Below are positions 38,105-46,649 of a stretch of 64,000 bases of DNA, piece by piece (the first letter of the stretch is position 1; every line of letters begins with the position of its first letter). The stretch is taken from NCBI RefSeq assembly GCF_003050905.1, contig NZ_QAOT01000011.1. One strand, given 5' to 3'. This DNA comes from Cereibacter_A azotoformans. Its GTDB lineage: Bacteria; Pseudomonadota; Alphaproteobacteria; Rhodobacterales; Rhodobacteraceae. The translations under genes were made by a program, and so were the position numbers. The notes beneath the pieces are model-generated. The model was given only the letters and a program-made list of their open reading frames with translations. It made no database searches and was not told the DNA's origin.

Positions 38105-40578
38105 ACGCCCTGCGCCGACACCGCATCCTCACGCGGATCTGGGCCTCGGAGCCCGGCTGGCGCGGCTGGTTCACCACCGTGAACCACACGGATCTGGGGC
38201 GGATGTTCATGTTTGCCTCCGCCGTCTTCTTCCTGATCGGCGGCATCCTCGCCATGCTCATCCGGGCGCAGCTTGCCAGCCCCCGCTCGGCCTTTGTCGG
38301 GGCGGAAACCTACGCGCAGCTCTTCACGATGCACGGGACCATCATGATGTTCCTGTTCGCGATCCCGCTGTTCGAGGGGCTGACGATCTACCTCTTGCCC
38401 AAGCTGCTGGGCTCGCGCGATCTGGCCTATCCGCGCCTGTCGGCCTACGGCTTCTGGTGCTATGTGCTGGGCGGCTCGATGCTGATCTTCGCGCTGCTGG
38501 CCGGGATCGCGCCCGACAGCGGCTGGTTCATGTATCCGCCCCTGGCCTCCACACTCGGCTCGCCGGGGATCAACTCGGACTTCTGGCTGCTGGGGATCAC
38601 CTTCGTCGAGATCTCGGCCATCGCGGCGGCGGTCGAGATCGTGGTGACGGTGCTGCGCTTCCGCGCGCCGGGCATGTCGCTCGACCGGATGCCGATCTAC
38701 GGGTGGTATGCGCTGGTCACGGCCACCATGATCCTGACAGGCTTTCCGCCGCTGATCCTCGGCTCGATCCTGCTCGAGCTTGAGCGCGCCTTCGGCCTGC
38801 CCTTCTTCCAGGTGGCCGAAGGTGGCGACAGCCTGCTGTGGCAGCATCTCTTCTGGCTCTTCGGCCATCCGGAGGTCTATATCATCTTCCTGCCCGCGGC
38901 CGGTGCGATCTCCACCATCCTGCCCGTCATGGCCCGGACCGAACTGATGGGCTACCGCTGGGTGGTGGCCGCGGCGATCGCGCTCGCCGTCCTGAGCTTC
39001 GGGCTCTGGGTGCACCACATGTTCACCACGGGCATTCCGCACATGGGGCTCGCGCTGTTCTCGGCCGCCTCGACCCTCGTCGCGGTGCCGACGGCGGTGC
39101 AGATCTTTGCCTGGATAGGGACGCTCTGGCGGGGCTCGCCTCAGATGCGGCTGCCGATGATGTGGATCCTTGCCTTCTTCGCCACCTTCGTCATCGGCGG
39201 GCTGACGGGCGTGATGGTGGCCGTCGTGCCGTTCGACTGGCAGGTGCATGACACGCATTTCATCGTGGCCCACCTGCACTACGTCCTCGTGGGCGGCTTC
39301 GTCTTCCCGATGCTCGCCGCGCTCTACTACTGGATGCCGCACGTGACGGGGCGGAAGCGGTTCTTCCGGGTGGGTGACGCCGCCTTCTGGCTGATCACGC
39401 TGGGCTTTCACGCGACGTTCCTGGCCGTCCACTGGGTCGGGCTGCTCGGCCAGCGGCGCCGGACCGAGACCTACGATCCCGGTCAGGGGTGGGAGGTGAT
39501 CAATCTCATCTCCTCGATCGGCGGCTTCGTCATGGCGATCGGCTTTGGCCTCGTGCTGCTGGACGTGGCGATGAACGCGCTTGTGGCGGTGCGGGGCAGC
39601 CGCAACCCGTGGCGTGCGGGCACGCTCGAATGGGCGATGCCCACGCCGCCACCGGCCTACAATTTCGCGAGCCTGCCACAGGTTACCACGCGCGAGCCGC
39701 TGCACGAGGATCCCGATCTCGGCGTCAGGATCGCGAAAGGCGAGTTCTATCTTGGCGAGCCGCGGGGCGGCCGGCGCGAGACGCTGATGGTCGAGGTGGC
39801 CAGCGGAACGCCTGCGGCGCTGGTCGTCTATCCCGGCAACAGCGCGCTGCCCTTCCAGCTTGCGCTTGCCACGGGGCTCTTCTTCCTCGGGATGCTGCTG
39901 AAGACCTTCTGGCTGGTGCCGCTGGCGCTTGCGGGCGTCGCGGCCCTTGGCTGCCGCTGGGTCTGGAGCCTCACCTCCAGCCGCGACGAGGGCCGTCTGC
40001 CGGTCGGCCGGGGCGAGAGCCTGCCGCGCGAGGTGCCGGACACGCCGGGATGGTGGGGATCGCTCTTCCTGCTTCTGGCCGATGCGACGCTCTTCGGATC
40101 GCTGATGTTCGGCTATGCCTTCCTCTGGACGGTGGCGCCGAACTGGCCGCCGCCCGAGTGGCTGCAGCCCTCGATGCTCCTCATCGGACTTCTGCTTGGC
40201 GGAGCGGCGACCGCGCCGCTTCTGGTCCGCCTCGCGCTGCGGTCGGTCGCGGGCGGAGGCTCTCCGACACCCGCCTTGGCGGGAGCGTTGCTCGGCCTCG
40301 GCGCCCTGTCGGCGGCGGCGCTGATGCTTCTCTTCGCGCTGCCCGTGCCCCAGCGCCACGCCTATGATGCAACGGTGTGGGTAATCGGCGGCTATGCAGG
40401 CTTTCACGCGCTGCTCGCGCTGGGAATGACGCTGTTCGTGATGGTCATGCAGGGCCGCGGCCGTCTCTCGGCCTTGCGGATCGCGCCGCTCCGCATCCTG
40501 CGGCTCTGGATCGACTGGGCGGCCTTCGTCGGCCTCGTGGGTGTGGCCGCCGCCTGCCTGCCGGGGGTTCTGGCATGA
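38101..40578 (+). CDS. Heme-copper oxidase subunit I-III fusion with altered proton channels
   Basis: 825 residues. Residues ~1-540 are subunit I and ~620-825 subunit III. Metal ligands are complete: H78 (MHGT), H256 with E258 and Y260 (GHPEVY), H305-H306 and H391/H393 (AHLHY); the spacings 49 and 86 equal those of R. sphaeroides aa3 oxidase (H284, H333, H419). At the position of K-channel Lys362 there is Gln (Q334, in VPTAVQIF). D107 matches Asp132, but the two D-channel asparagines are replaced (LTIY and RLSA). It starts by ATGA overlap with subunit II. Confidence 0.93.
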   Translation: MNALRRHRILTRIWASEPGWRGWFTTVNHTDLGRMFMFASAVFFLIGGILAMLIRAQLASPRSAFVGAETYAQLFTMHGTIMMFLFAIPLFEGLTIYLLPKLLGSRDLAYPRLSAYGFWCYVLGGSMLIFALLAGIAPDSGWFMYPPLASTLGSPGINSDFWLLGITFVEISAIAAAVEIVVTVLRFRAPGMSLDRMPIYGWYALVTATMILTGFPPLILGSILLELERAFGLPFFQVAEGGDSLLWQHLFWLFGHPEVYIIFLPAAGAISTILPVMARTELMGYRWVVAAAIALAVLSFGLWVHHMFTTGIPHMGLALFSAASTLVAVPTAVQIFAWIGTLWRGSPQMRLPMMWILAFFATFVIGGLTGVMVAVVPFDWQVHDTHFIVAHLHYVLVGGFVFPMLAALYYWMPHVTGRKRFFRVGDAAFWLITLGFHATFLAVHWVGLLGQRRRTETYDPGQGWEVINLISSIGGFVMAIGFGLVLLDVAMNALVAVRGSRNPWRAGTLEWAMPTPPPAYNFASLPQVTTREPLHEDPDLGVRIAKGEFYLGEPRGGRRETLMVEVASGTPAALVVYPGNSALPFQLALATGLFFLGMLLKTFWLVPLALAGVAALGCRWVWSLTSSRDEGRLPVGRGESLPREVPDTPGWWGSLFLLLADATLFGSLMFGYAFLWTVAPNWPPPEWLQPSMLLIGLLLGGAATAPLLVRLALRSVAGGGSPTPALAGALLGLGALSAAALMLLFALPVPQRHAYDATVWVIGGYAGFHALLALGMTLFVMVMQGRGRLSALRIAPLRILRLWIDWAAFVGLVGVAAACLPGVLA

Positions 40579-40883
40579 GCGCGATCCTCCGCATCAGCCT
40601 GCCCCTCACGCTCTGGCTCGTCTGTTTCAGCGCGGTCTATGGCCTGCACGGTTTGATCTGCTCGGGCGGCTGGCCCGGGGGGCGGCCGGCGCTGGTCGCG
40701 GCGGCGCTGGTCTCGGTGGGACTGCAGGGGGTGCTCTTCCTCGCCCTCCGCTCGCACCGCTTCGGGGCACCTCCGGGCTTTGTCCGGCACACCAGCCTCG
40801 TCCTCTGCATCGCCGCGCTGTTCGCAACCTTCTGGAGCCTCGTGCCGGTGGCGGTCACCTCCACCTGCCTGCCTCCCGGCTGA
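40575..40883 (+). CDS. Small membrane protein, probable accessory oxidase subunit
   Basis: 102 residues with three hydrophobic helices. It begins inside the stop of the I-III fusion (ATGA), so it is translated with the oxidase. No family is recognised; by position it may be a subunit IV-like or assembly protein. Confidence 0.65.
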   Translation: MSAILRISLPLTLWLVCFSAVYGLHGLICSGGWPGGRPALVAAALVSVGLQGVLFLALRSHRFGAPPGFVRHTSLVLCIAALFATFWSLVPVAVTSTCLPPG

Positions 40884-40947
40884 TGGGGCGAAAAAAATCT
40901 CGCAATGTCGGGATGAAGGAGCGGCCCGGCTCCGTATATCGGGCAAG

Positions 40948-41481
40948 ATGCGAGAAACCGACGAGATCCTTGCCGAACTGACCCCGCTCCGGCGCTACGC
41001 CCGGTCGCTCACGCGCGACGAGGCGGAAGCCGAGGATCTGGTGCAGGAGGCGCTGTTGCGCGCGCATGAGCGGCGGGCGAGCTTCCGGCGTGGCAAGGGG
41101 CTGCGGGTCTGGCTCATGTCGATCCTGCACAACAGCTTCATCGACGGCCTGCGCAGCCGCCGCGCGCGCGAACGGCGCGAGGCCGCGGTGATGGAGGCGG
41201 CACCCGCGTCTCATCCCGCGTCGCAGGAAAGCGCGGTGCGGCTGGCGCAGATCCGCGTGGCCTTTGCGCAGCTGCCGGAAGAACAACGCGCCGCCCTGCA
41301 TCTCGTGGCGATCGAGGGGCTTTCCTACAACGAGGCAGCGCTCGTTCTGGGCGTGCCGCAGGGCACGCTCATGTCGCGCATCGCGCGGGCACGGGCGGCG
41401 CTGCGGGAGTTCGAGGATGGCACGGGAGCGGCGCGCCAGCCGCTTCGGGTGGTGGGAGGACGCGATGCAGACGATGCCTGA
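40948..41481 (+). CDS. ECF RNA polymerase sigma factor
   Basis: 177 residues with sigma region 2 (RRYARSLTRDEAEAEDLVQEALLRA at ~14-38, then VWLMSILHNSFIDGLRSR) and region 4 with an HTH (EGLSYNEAALVLGVPQGTLMSRIARAR). No C-terminal extension. It overlaps the next gene, which encodes its probable anti-sigma factor, by 17 bases. It lies 64 bp after the oxidase genes on the same strand, which may mean a respiratory or redox-stress link. Confidence 0.9.
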   Translation: MRETDEILAELTPLRRYARSLTRDEAEAEDLVQEALLRAHERRASFRRGKGLRVWLMSILHNSFIDGLRSRRARERREAAVMEAAPASHPASQESAVRLAQIRVAFAQLPEEQRAALHLVAIEGLSYNEAALVLGVPQGTLMSRIARARAALREFEDGTGAARQPLRVVGGRDADDA

Positions 41482-42241
41482 TCCGGTGACCGAGCTCGAC
41501 CTGGTGGCCTATGTCGATGACCAGCTCGACCCCTGGCGGCGCGTGGCGGTGGAGGCTCATCTAGCGGCCGATCCGAGCTCCGCCGCACGGGTGATGGCCG
41601 ACCTGCGCGCGCGCGACGAGCTGCGGCTCGCCTTCGCGGATCCGCTGCCGCACGAGGCGCCCGAGACGCGGGCCGCCGCACGGAAGCTCGCCCGCGGGCT
41701 GGGCCTCGACCGGCTGCTGGTGCGGCTGGCGCCGATGGCGGCGGTCCTGGTGCTGGGCGGCCTGATCGGGGCCGGCGCCGCGGGGCTTGGTCCGTTGCGC
41801 GTGTCGCATGTGGTGGCGTCCGAGCCGCCGCCCGCCTTCATCCAGACCGCGCTTGAGGCGCATGAGGCGGGCCGGCTGCGTCTGTCGATGCTGTCGCAGC
41901 CCGCGGCGACGCGCCTCGACGCGGCCGAGATCCGCGCCAAGACCGGGATCCTGCTGCCCGGCCTGCCCGCCGACTGGCAGGTGCAGGACGTGCAGATCTT
42001 CCCGTCGCCTCAGGGCCCGAGCGTCGAGATGGCGCTCGAGACGCCGGGGCTGGGGCGGCTGTCGCTCTTTGCGGTGCGGCCCGGCAGCTTCCGGGTCGCG
42101 CTGCCCGACGCAACCCAGGCCGGCGGCCGCGATGTCGCCTGGTTCCAGATCGGCGAGGTGGCCCATGTCCTCGTGGCAGAGGCCGCCCCGCCCGACGCGC
42201 TGCGTGAGGCGGCCGACGGCCTCTCGCGCACACTTTACTGA
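41465..42241 (+). CDS. Membrane anti-sigma factor
   Basis: 258 residues. The short N-terminal domain LVAYVDDQLDPWRRVAVEAHL is the usual anti-sigma start but has no zinc HxxxCxxC motif. A membrane helix at ~91-112 is followed by a ~145-residue periplasmic domain that probably senses the signal. The overlap with the ECF gene implies coupled translation and stoichiometric inhibition. Confidence 0.85.
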   Translation: MQTMPDPVTELDLVAYVDDQLDPWRRVAVEAHLAADPSSAARVMADLRARDELRLAFADPLPHEAPETRAAARKLARGLGLDRLLVRLAPMAAVLVLGGLIGAGAAGLGPLRVSHVVASEPPPAFIQTALEAHEAGRLRLSMLSQPAATRLDAAEIRAKTGILLPGLPADWQVQDVQIFPSPQGPSVEMALETPGLGRLSLFAVRPGSFRVALPDATQAGGRDVAWFQIGEVAHVLVAEAAPPDALREAADGLSRTLY

Positions 42242-42274
42242 CCTCAACTTCCAGCAGTGACGGAGATCCGACCG

Positions 42275-42985
42275 ATGAATCCTGCCCCCCGTGGCCGCAG
42301 CGCCGGCTTTGCGCCGAGCGCCTACTACGACGAGGGCCTGCGCGCCCACATGCTGCGCATCTACAACTACATGGGCCTCGGGCTCGCGCTGACCGGCCTC
42401 GTGGCCGTGGTCGTCGCGGCCACGCCCGCCATCTATGTGCCGATCTTCTCGACCCCGCTGAAATGGGTCGTGATGCTGGCGCCGCTGGCCTTCGTGCTCT
42501 TCCTGTCCTTCCGCATCGAGGCCATCTCGGCCGGCACCGCGCAGATGCTCTTCTGGGCCTTCTGCGGCGTGATGGGCCTGTCGCTCGCCTCGATCTTCCT
42601 GGTCTTCACCGGAACCTCGATCGCGCGCGCCTTCTTCGGTGCGGCGGCCATGTTCGCCGGCATGAGCCTTTACGGCTACACCACCAAGCGCGACCTGAGC
42701 CAGTTCGGCAGCTTCCTGATGATGGGCCTGATCGGCGTCATCATCGCGAGCGTCATCAACCTCTTCCTCGGCTCGTCCGCGCTGCAGTTCGCGATCTCGA
42801 TCATCGGCATCCTGGTCTTCGTCGGCCTGACCGCCTGGGACACCCAGTCGATCAAGCTGCAATACGCCGAGCACCACGATTCCGAGACGTCGCAGAAACT
42901 TGCCGTCATGGGGGCGCTGTCGCTCTACCTGAACTTCATCAACATCTTCCAACTCCTGCTCTCGCTCACGGGCGAGCGCGAGTAA
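42275..42985 (+). CDS. Bax inhibitor-1 / YccA family membrane protein
   Basis: 236 residues with seven membrane helices and the family's DTQSIKLQY segment near the sixth. These proteins form pH-sensitive calcium leak channels or modulate FtsH (YccA). The start ATG at 42275 has GGAG nine bases upstream; a GTG at 42257 would place that site inside the gene. Confidence 0.9.
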   Translation: MNPAPRGRSAGFAPSAYYDEGLRAHMLRIYNYMGLGLALTGLVAVVVAATPAIYVPIFSTPLKWVVMLAPLAFVLFLSFRIEAISAGTAQMLFWAFCGVMGLSLASIFLVFTGTSIARAFFGAAAMFAGMSLYGYTTKRDLSQFGSFLMMGLIGVIIASVINLFLGSSALQFAISIIGILVFVGLTAWDTQSIKLQYAEHHDSETSQKLAVMGALSLYLNFINIFQLLLSLTGERE

Positions 42986-43009
42986 CCTTGCCAGTCACAG
43001 AGGGATCAC

Positions 43010-43507
43010 ATGGACCATAACGACCGTCAGGCCATCGAAGGGCTGTTCCACAAGCTCGCCACCGTCGAACAATCGGCACCGGCACGGGACGCCGAGGCGG
43101 AGGCCTTCATCTCGCAGCGGATCGGCCGCCAGCCGGGCGCGCCCTACTTCATGGCGCAGACCATCGTGGTGCAGGAACAGGCGCTCGAACAGGCCCAGGC
43201 CCGGATCGAGCAACTCGAGTCGCAGGTTCGGCAGGGAGGGGGTGCCCAGCAGGGCGGCTTCTTCGGCAAGCTCTTCGGCGGGGCTTCGGCGCCCGCCGCA
43301 CCGCGTCGGCCGGTGGCTCCGCCCGCGCAGGCCGGAGGCGGCGGCTTCCTCGCCGGCGCCGCGCAGACCGCGATGGGCGTCGCCGGGGGCATGATGCTGG
43401 CCAATGCGATCGGCGGCATGTTCGCCGGTGAGGCCGAGGCGGCCGAAGCGCCGGCCGAGGACGACATGGGGTTCGACGACGGCGGGTTCGACGACAGCGA
43501 GTTCTGA
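43010..43507 (+). CDS. DUF2076 family protein
   Basis: 165 residues. An N-terminal helical part (HNDRQAIEGLFHKL, FISQRIGRQPGAPYFMAQTI, then a coiled coil EQALEQAQARIEQLESQV) leads to a Gly/Ala-rich segment and an acidic tail (DDMGFDDGGFDDSEF). This layout is typical of DUF2076, whose function is unknown. It is 24 bp after the BI-1 gene and probably cotranscribed with it. Confidence 0.85.
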   Translation: MDHNDRQAIEGLFHKLATVEQSAPARDAEAEAFISQRIGRQPGAPYFMAQTIVVQEQALEQAQARIEQLESQVRQGGGAQQGGFFGKLFGGASAPAAPRRPVAPPAQAGGGGFLAGAAQTAMGVAGGMMLANAIGGMFAGEAEAAEAPAEDDMGFDDGGFDDSEF

Positions 43508-43535
43508 TCGCCCCTGCACTTCCGTCGCATGAAAA

Positions 43536-43563
43536 AGGCGCGGCCGGGAAACCGGCCGCGCCT
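43536..43563. terminator. Strong intrinsic terminator between DUF2076 and actP
   Basis: A 12-base perfect stem (AGGCGCGGCCGG / CCGGCCGCGCCT) closes a GAAA tetraloop. On the minus strand it is followed by TTTTTC, so it is a good terminator for actP; it may also stop transcription from the plus strand. Confidence 0.88.
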
Positions 43564-43583
43564 CTTGCGTTCGCAAGGGGAGA

Positions 43584-45248
43584 TCAGTGGGCCAGCGCAC
43601 CCGCCGCGCCGAGACCCGTCTCGGAGCGCACGAACTGCGCCGGATAGCCCGCGCGGTCGATCCGCGCACGCTCGGAGCGGTCGGTGACCGAGAAGAACCA
43701 GATCCCCGAGAAGGCCGCCGTCATCGAGAAGAGCGCATATTGCTCCCACGGGAAGATCGCGGTCTCGAAGCCCAGCACCTTGACCCAGACCGTCGGCCCC
43801 AGCACCACGCAGGCCACGGCCGAAACCAGACCCATCAGGCCCCCGATGAAGGCGCCGCGAGTGGTCATGTCCTTCCAGAAGATCGACAGGAACAGCACGG
43901 GGAAGTTCACCGACGCCGCCAGACCGAAGGCGAGGCTGACCATGAAGGCGATATTCTGGTTCTCGAACACGAGGCCGAGGCCGATCGCAAGGACGCCCAA
44001 GACGAGCGTGGCGATCCGCGAGACCATCATTTCGGTCTTGTCCGACGCCGCACCCTTCTTGATCACCCGGGCATAGAGGTCATGGCTGACCGCCGAGGCG
44101 CCCGACAGGGCAAGGCCCGAGACCACGGCGAGGATCGTCGCGAAGGCCACCGCCGAGATGAAGCCGAGGAACACGTCGCCCCCCACCTCTTCCGACAGAT
44201 GGATCGCCGCCATGTTGCCGCCGCCCACCAGCGCACCGGCCGCGTCGAGGTAGTCGGGGTTGGTCCCGACCAGCGTGATCGCGAGGAAGCCGATCGTCAC
44301 CGCCAGCATGAAGAAGTAGCCGATGAAGCCGGTGGCGTAGAAGACCGATTTCCGCGCCTCCTTCGCATCCGGCACGGTGAAGAACCGCATCAGGATGTGG
44401 GGCAGACCGGCCGGGCCGCACATCAGCGCCAACGCGAGCGAAATGGCGGTGATCGGATCGGAGATCGAGCTGGAGGGCGCGAGGATCGCCTCGTGCGCCG
44501 CGTGGTTGTCCACCGCCGCCTGCATCATCACCTCGGGGTCGAAGCCGAAGTGGCTGAGGCCCAGGAGCACCAGCAGCGTGCAGCCCGACAACAGCAGCAC
44601 GGCCTTGATGATCTGCACCCAGGTCGTGGCCAGCATGCCCCCGAAGGTGACGTAGAGCATCATCAGCACGCCCACGAGGATCACGGCATAGGCATAGTCG
44701 AGCCCGAAAAGCAGCTGGATCAGCTTGCCCGCCCCCACCATCTGCGCGATCAGGTAGAAGATGACCACGGTCAGGGCGCCGAAGGCCGAAAGGGTGCGGA
44801 TCCGCGTCTGCTCGAGACGGAACGAGGCCACGTCGGCGAAGGTGTAGCGGCCGAGGTTGCGCAGCCGCTCGGCGATCATGAACAGGATCAGCGGCCAGCC
44901 GACCGTCCAGCCGACGGTGTAGAAGACGCCGTCCACACCCTTGCCGAACACCATCCCCGATACGCCGAGGAAGGCCGCGGCCGACATGTAGTCGCCCGCG
45001 ATGGCCAGACCGTTCTGAAAGCCGGTGATCCCGCCGCCGGCGGTGTAGAAGTCCGAGGCCGACTTGGTGCGCCGCGCCGCCCAGGCCGTGAGGACGAGGG
45101 TGGCGGCGACGAAGAACAGGAACATCGAGATGGCGATGAGGTTGACCGAGCTCTTGGTCACGTCGCCGTCGATGGCACCGCCCGCGGCGAGGCCGGTTCC
45201 GGCGATGGCCACGAGCGCCGCCGCCGACAGGAAGAAGATACGGATCAT
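43584..45248 (-). CDS. actP: Cation/acetate symporter ActP
   Basis: 554 residues of the solute:sodium symporter family with a signal-like N-terminus and about 13 membrane helices. SDFYTAGGGITGFQNGLAIAGDYMSAAAFLG is the diagnostic start of helix 1, and GPAGLPHILMRFFTV is conserved in acetate permeases. It imports acetate and other short carboxylates with Na+. It overlaps the DUF485 partner gene as ATGA, the classical yjcH-actP order. Confidence 0.93.
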   Translation of the reverse strand: MIRIFFLSAAALVAIAGTGLAAGGAIDGDVTKSSVNLIAISMFLFFVAATLVLTAWAARRTKSASDFYTAGGGITGFQNGLAIAGDYMSAAAFLGVSGMVFGKGVDGVFYTVGWTVGWPLILFMIAERLRNLGRYTFADVASFRLEQTRIRTLSAFGALTVVIFYLIAQMVGAGKLIQLLFGLDYAYAVILVGVLMMLYVTFGGMLATTWVQIIKAVLLLSGCTLLVLLGLSHFGFDPEVMMQAAVDNHAAHEAILAPSSSISDPITAISLALALMCGPAGLPHILMRFFTVPDAKEARKSVFYATGFIGYFFMLAVTIGFLAITLVGTNPDYLDAAGALVGGGNMAAIHLSEEVGGDVFLGFISAVAFATILAVVSGLALSGASAVSHDLYARVIKKGAASDKTEMMVSRIATLVLGVLAIGLGLVFENQNIAFMVSLAFGLAASVNFPVLFLSIFWKDMTTRGAFIGGLMGLVSAVACVVLGPTVWVKVLGFETAIFPWEQYALFSMTAAFSGIWFFSVTDRSERARIDRAGYPAQFVRSETGLGAAGALAH

Positions 45249-45553
45249 GCGGCGCTCCCGCGGATGGCCTCACGCGCGAGCCGGTCGAACTGGCCGTTGG
45301 CGCGGGAGGTATAGATGCCGGTCATCGCGAAGGCGAAGGCCTGGATGCAGAAGCCGGCGACCAGCCCGACGCACCAGGCCGAGGTACCGAAGACGGGCAT
45401 CGCGAACAGCTCGGGCCGGAACACGGCCACGACGACGAAGCATGCATAGACGGCCAGCACGATGATCGACAAGGTGATGGCGAAGCGGTTGCGGCGGGCG
45501 ACCAGTTGCGTGAAGCGCGGGTCGGCCAGGATCTTTTCGTGAATCGGAACCAT
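45245..45553 (-). CDS. DUF485 (YjcH-like) membrane protein, ActP partner
   Basis: 102 residues with two membrane helices and the family pattern DPRFTQLVARRNRF near the N-terminus. DUF485 genes nearly always precede actP. Start ATG at 45553 with a GAGGAG site. Confidence 0.92.
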   Translation of the reverse strand: MVPIHEKILADPRFTQLVARRNRFAITLSIIVLAVYACFVVVAVFRPELFAMPVFGTSAWCVGLVAGFCIQAFAFAMTGIYTSRANGQFDRLAREAIRGSAA

Positions 45554-45634
45554 GAACTCCTCCTCGGTGCCTGGGCGCGCAATATTCGTTTGCCAGTGAC
45601 ATTCAAAGCGAAACTTTTGCTCCTGCAGCATCGG

Positions 45635-45661
45635 ATGCCGCACCTGCGGCATAATGCGGCA
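45635..45661. promoter_or_regulatory. Cluster of TGCGGCA half-sites upstream of the acetate permease operon
   Basis: An 18-bp inverted repeat (ATGCCGCA-CC-TGCGGCAT, 45635-45652) is followed by a third half-site TGCGGCA at 45655-45661. It lies 82-108 bases upstream of the DUF485 start, suited to a regulator of acetate uptake, though the region also serves the divergent gene at 45780. Confidence 0.4.
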
Positions 45662-45779
45662 GACACAATACGGCGAGCGGAACCGGCCCTTGCCGCCGCA
45701 GCGTTGACAGTGCGGGAGGGGCGCCGGACAGTTGGCGCAGCCGGGTCGCGTCCCGCACATCCGTTCGGAGGAGCCGCCG

Positions 45780-46373
45780 TTGCGAGCCATCCATCTTTCG
45801 CTGGCCCTCATCCTCGCGCTGCTCCCCCTGCCCTCGCAGGCCGAGCGTCCCGTGCAGGATCCGCTCGCCGGTGCGGGGAACCTTGCTCGCGTGTTGGCCG
45901 TGGCCGGCGAGCAGCAAGCGGTCGCCATGCTCGCCTCTGCGATCGAGGAGTCGCGCCGGCAGGCGCTGGCCGAGGGCACCGCTCCGATCCCCGAGGCGAT
46001 CCGGCACCGGCTTGTCGGCCATGTTCCGGTCATCGACCTCGAGATGGTGCGGTGGCGCGTGGGCGGCGGGACCGAGTTCTCGCTCCAGCGCAACGCTGTC
46101 CTGCATGGCAACGCCTCGGCCATCACTCTGGGCGAAGTGGTGGTCTTCGCCGATGAAGGCGACGCGCTTGCCAATGCCTCGCTGTGGGCGCACGAACTGC
46201 GGCATGTGGGCCAGTACCGGGAATGGGGCGTGGTCGGATTTGCGCGCCGCTACCTGCGGGATCATGCAGCCGTCGAGGCCGATGCCGTGGCCTTCGCCGC
46301 GGCGCTTGCGAAACGGCCGGCGCCCATCCTGCCCGAGAGCGCCACGCGGCCTCCGCCGCGGGCGCCGTGGTAG
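45780..46373 (+). CDS. Secreted DUF4157-like protein with HExxH motif
   Basis: 197 residues. A signal peptide (RAIHLSLALILALLPLPSQA) is followed by a domain with FSLQRNAVLHGNASAITLGE and the zincin-like HELRHVGQYREWG (~137-149). The start is TTG at 45780, supported by GGAGGAG seven bases ahead. Expected in the periplasm; peptidase activity is possible but unproven for this family. Confidence 0.72.
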   Translation: MRAIHLSLALILALLPLPSQAERPVQDPLAGAGNLARVLAVAGEQQAVAMLASAIEESRRQALAEGTAPIPEAIRHRLVGHVPVIDLEMVRWRVGGGTEFSLQRNAVLHGNASAITLGEVVVFADEGDALANASLWAHELRHVGQYREWGVVGFARRYLRDHAAVEADAVAFAAALAKRPAPILPESATRPPPRAPW

Positions 46374-46376
46374 GGC

Positions 46377-46646
46377 TCAGGCCAGCGGCAGGAGGAAGAG
46401 CCCGGCCAGCAGCAGCAGGTAAAGCCCGAGGATCAGGCCGAAGATCCGCCGCGCCGCGGGCGTCTCGTCCAGCCGCAGGTAGGAGGCAAGGATCGTGCGC
46501 GCCTTGAGCCATGTCAGGCACAGCATCCCCGCCCCGCCGGCCGCCATCGTCGCGGCGCCCGTGTCAGCGGGGGCCGAATATTCGGCGAAGGCGGCCGAGA
46601 GACCGGAGAGGACCAGCAGCAGGATCCAGGCGCGAAACAGGGTCAT
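46377..46646 (-). CDS. NorF-like small membrane protein (cytochrome oxidase subunit IV family)
   Basis: 89 residues, three hydrophobic helices, with LTWLKARTILASYLRLDE in the middle as in NorF/subunit IV proteins. It follows the NorE-like gene by 3 bases on the same strand. NorF assists nitric oxide reductase activity in denitrifiers. Confidence 0.7.
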   Translation of the reverse strand: MTLFRAWILLLVLSGLSAAFAEYSAPADTGAATMAAGGAGMLCLTWLKARTILASYLRLDETPAARRIFGLILGLYLLLLAGLFLLPLA

Positions 46647-46649
46647 GGC

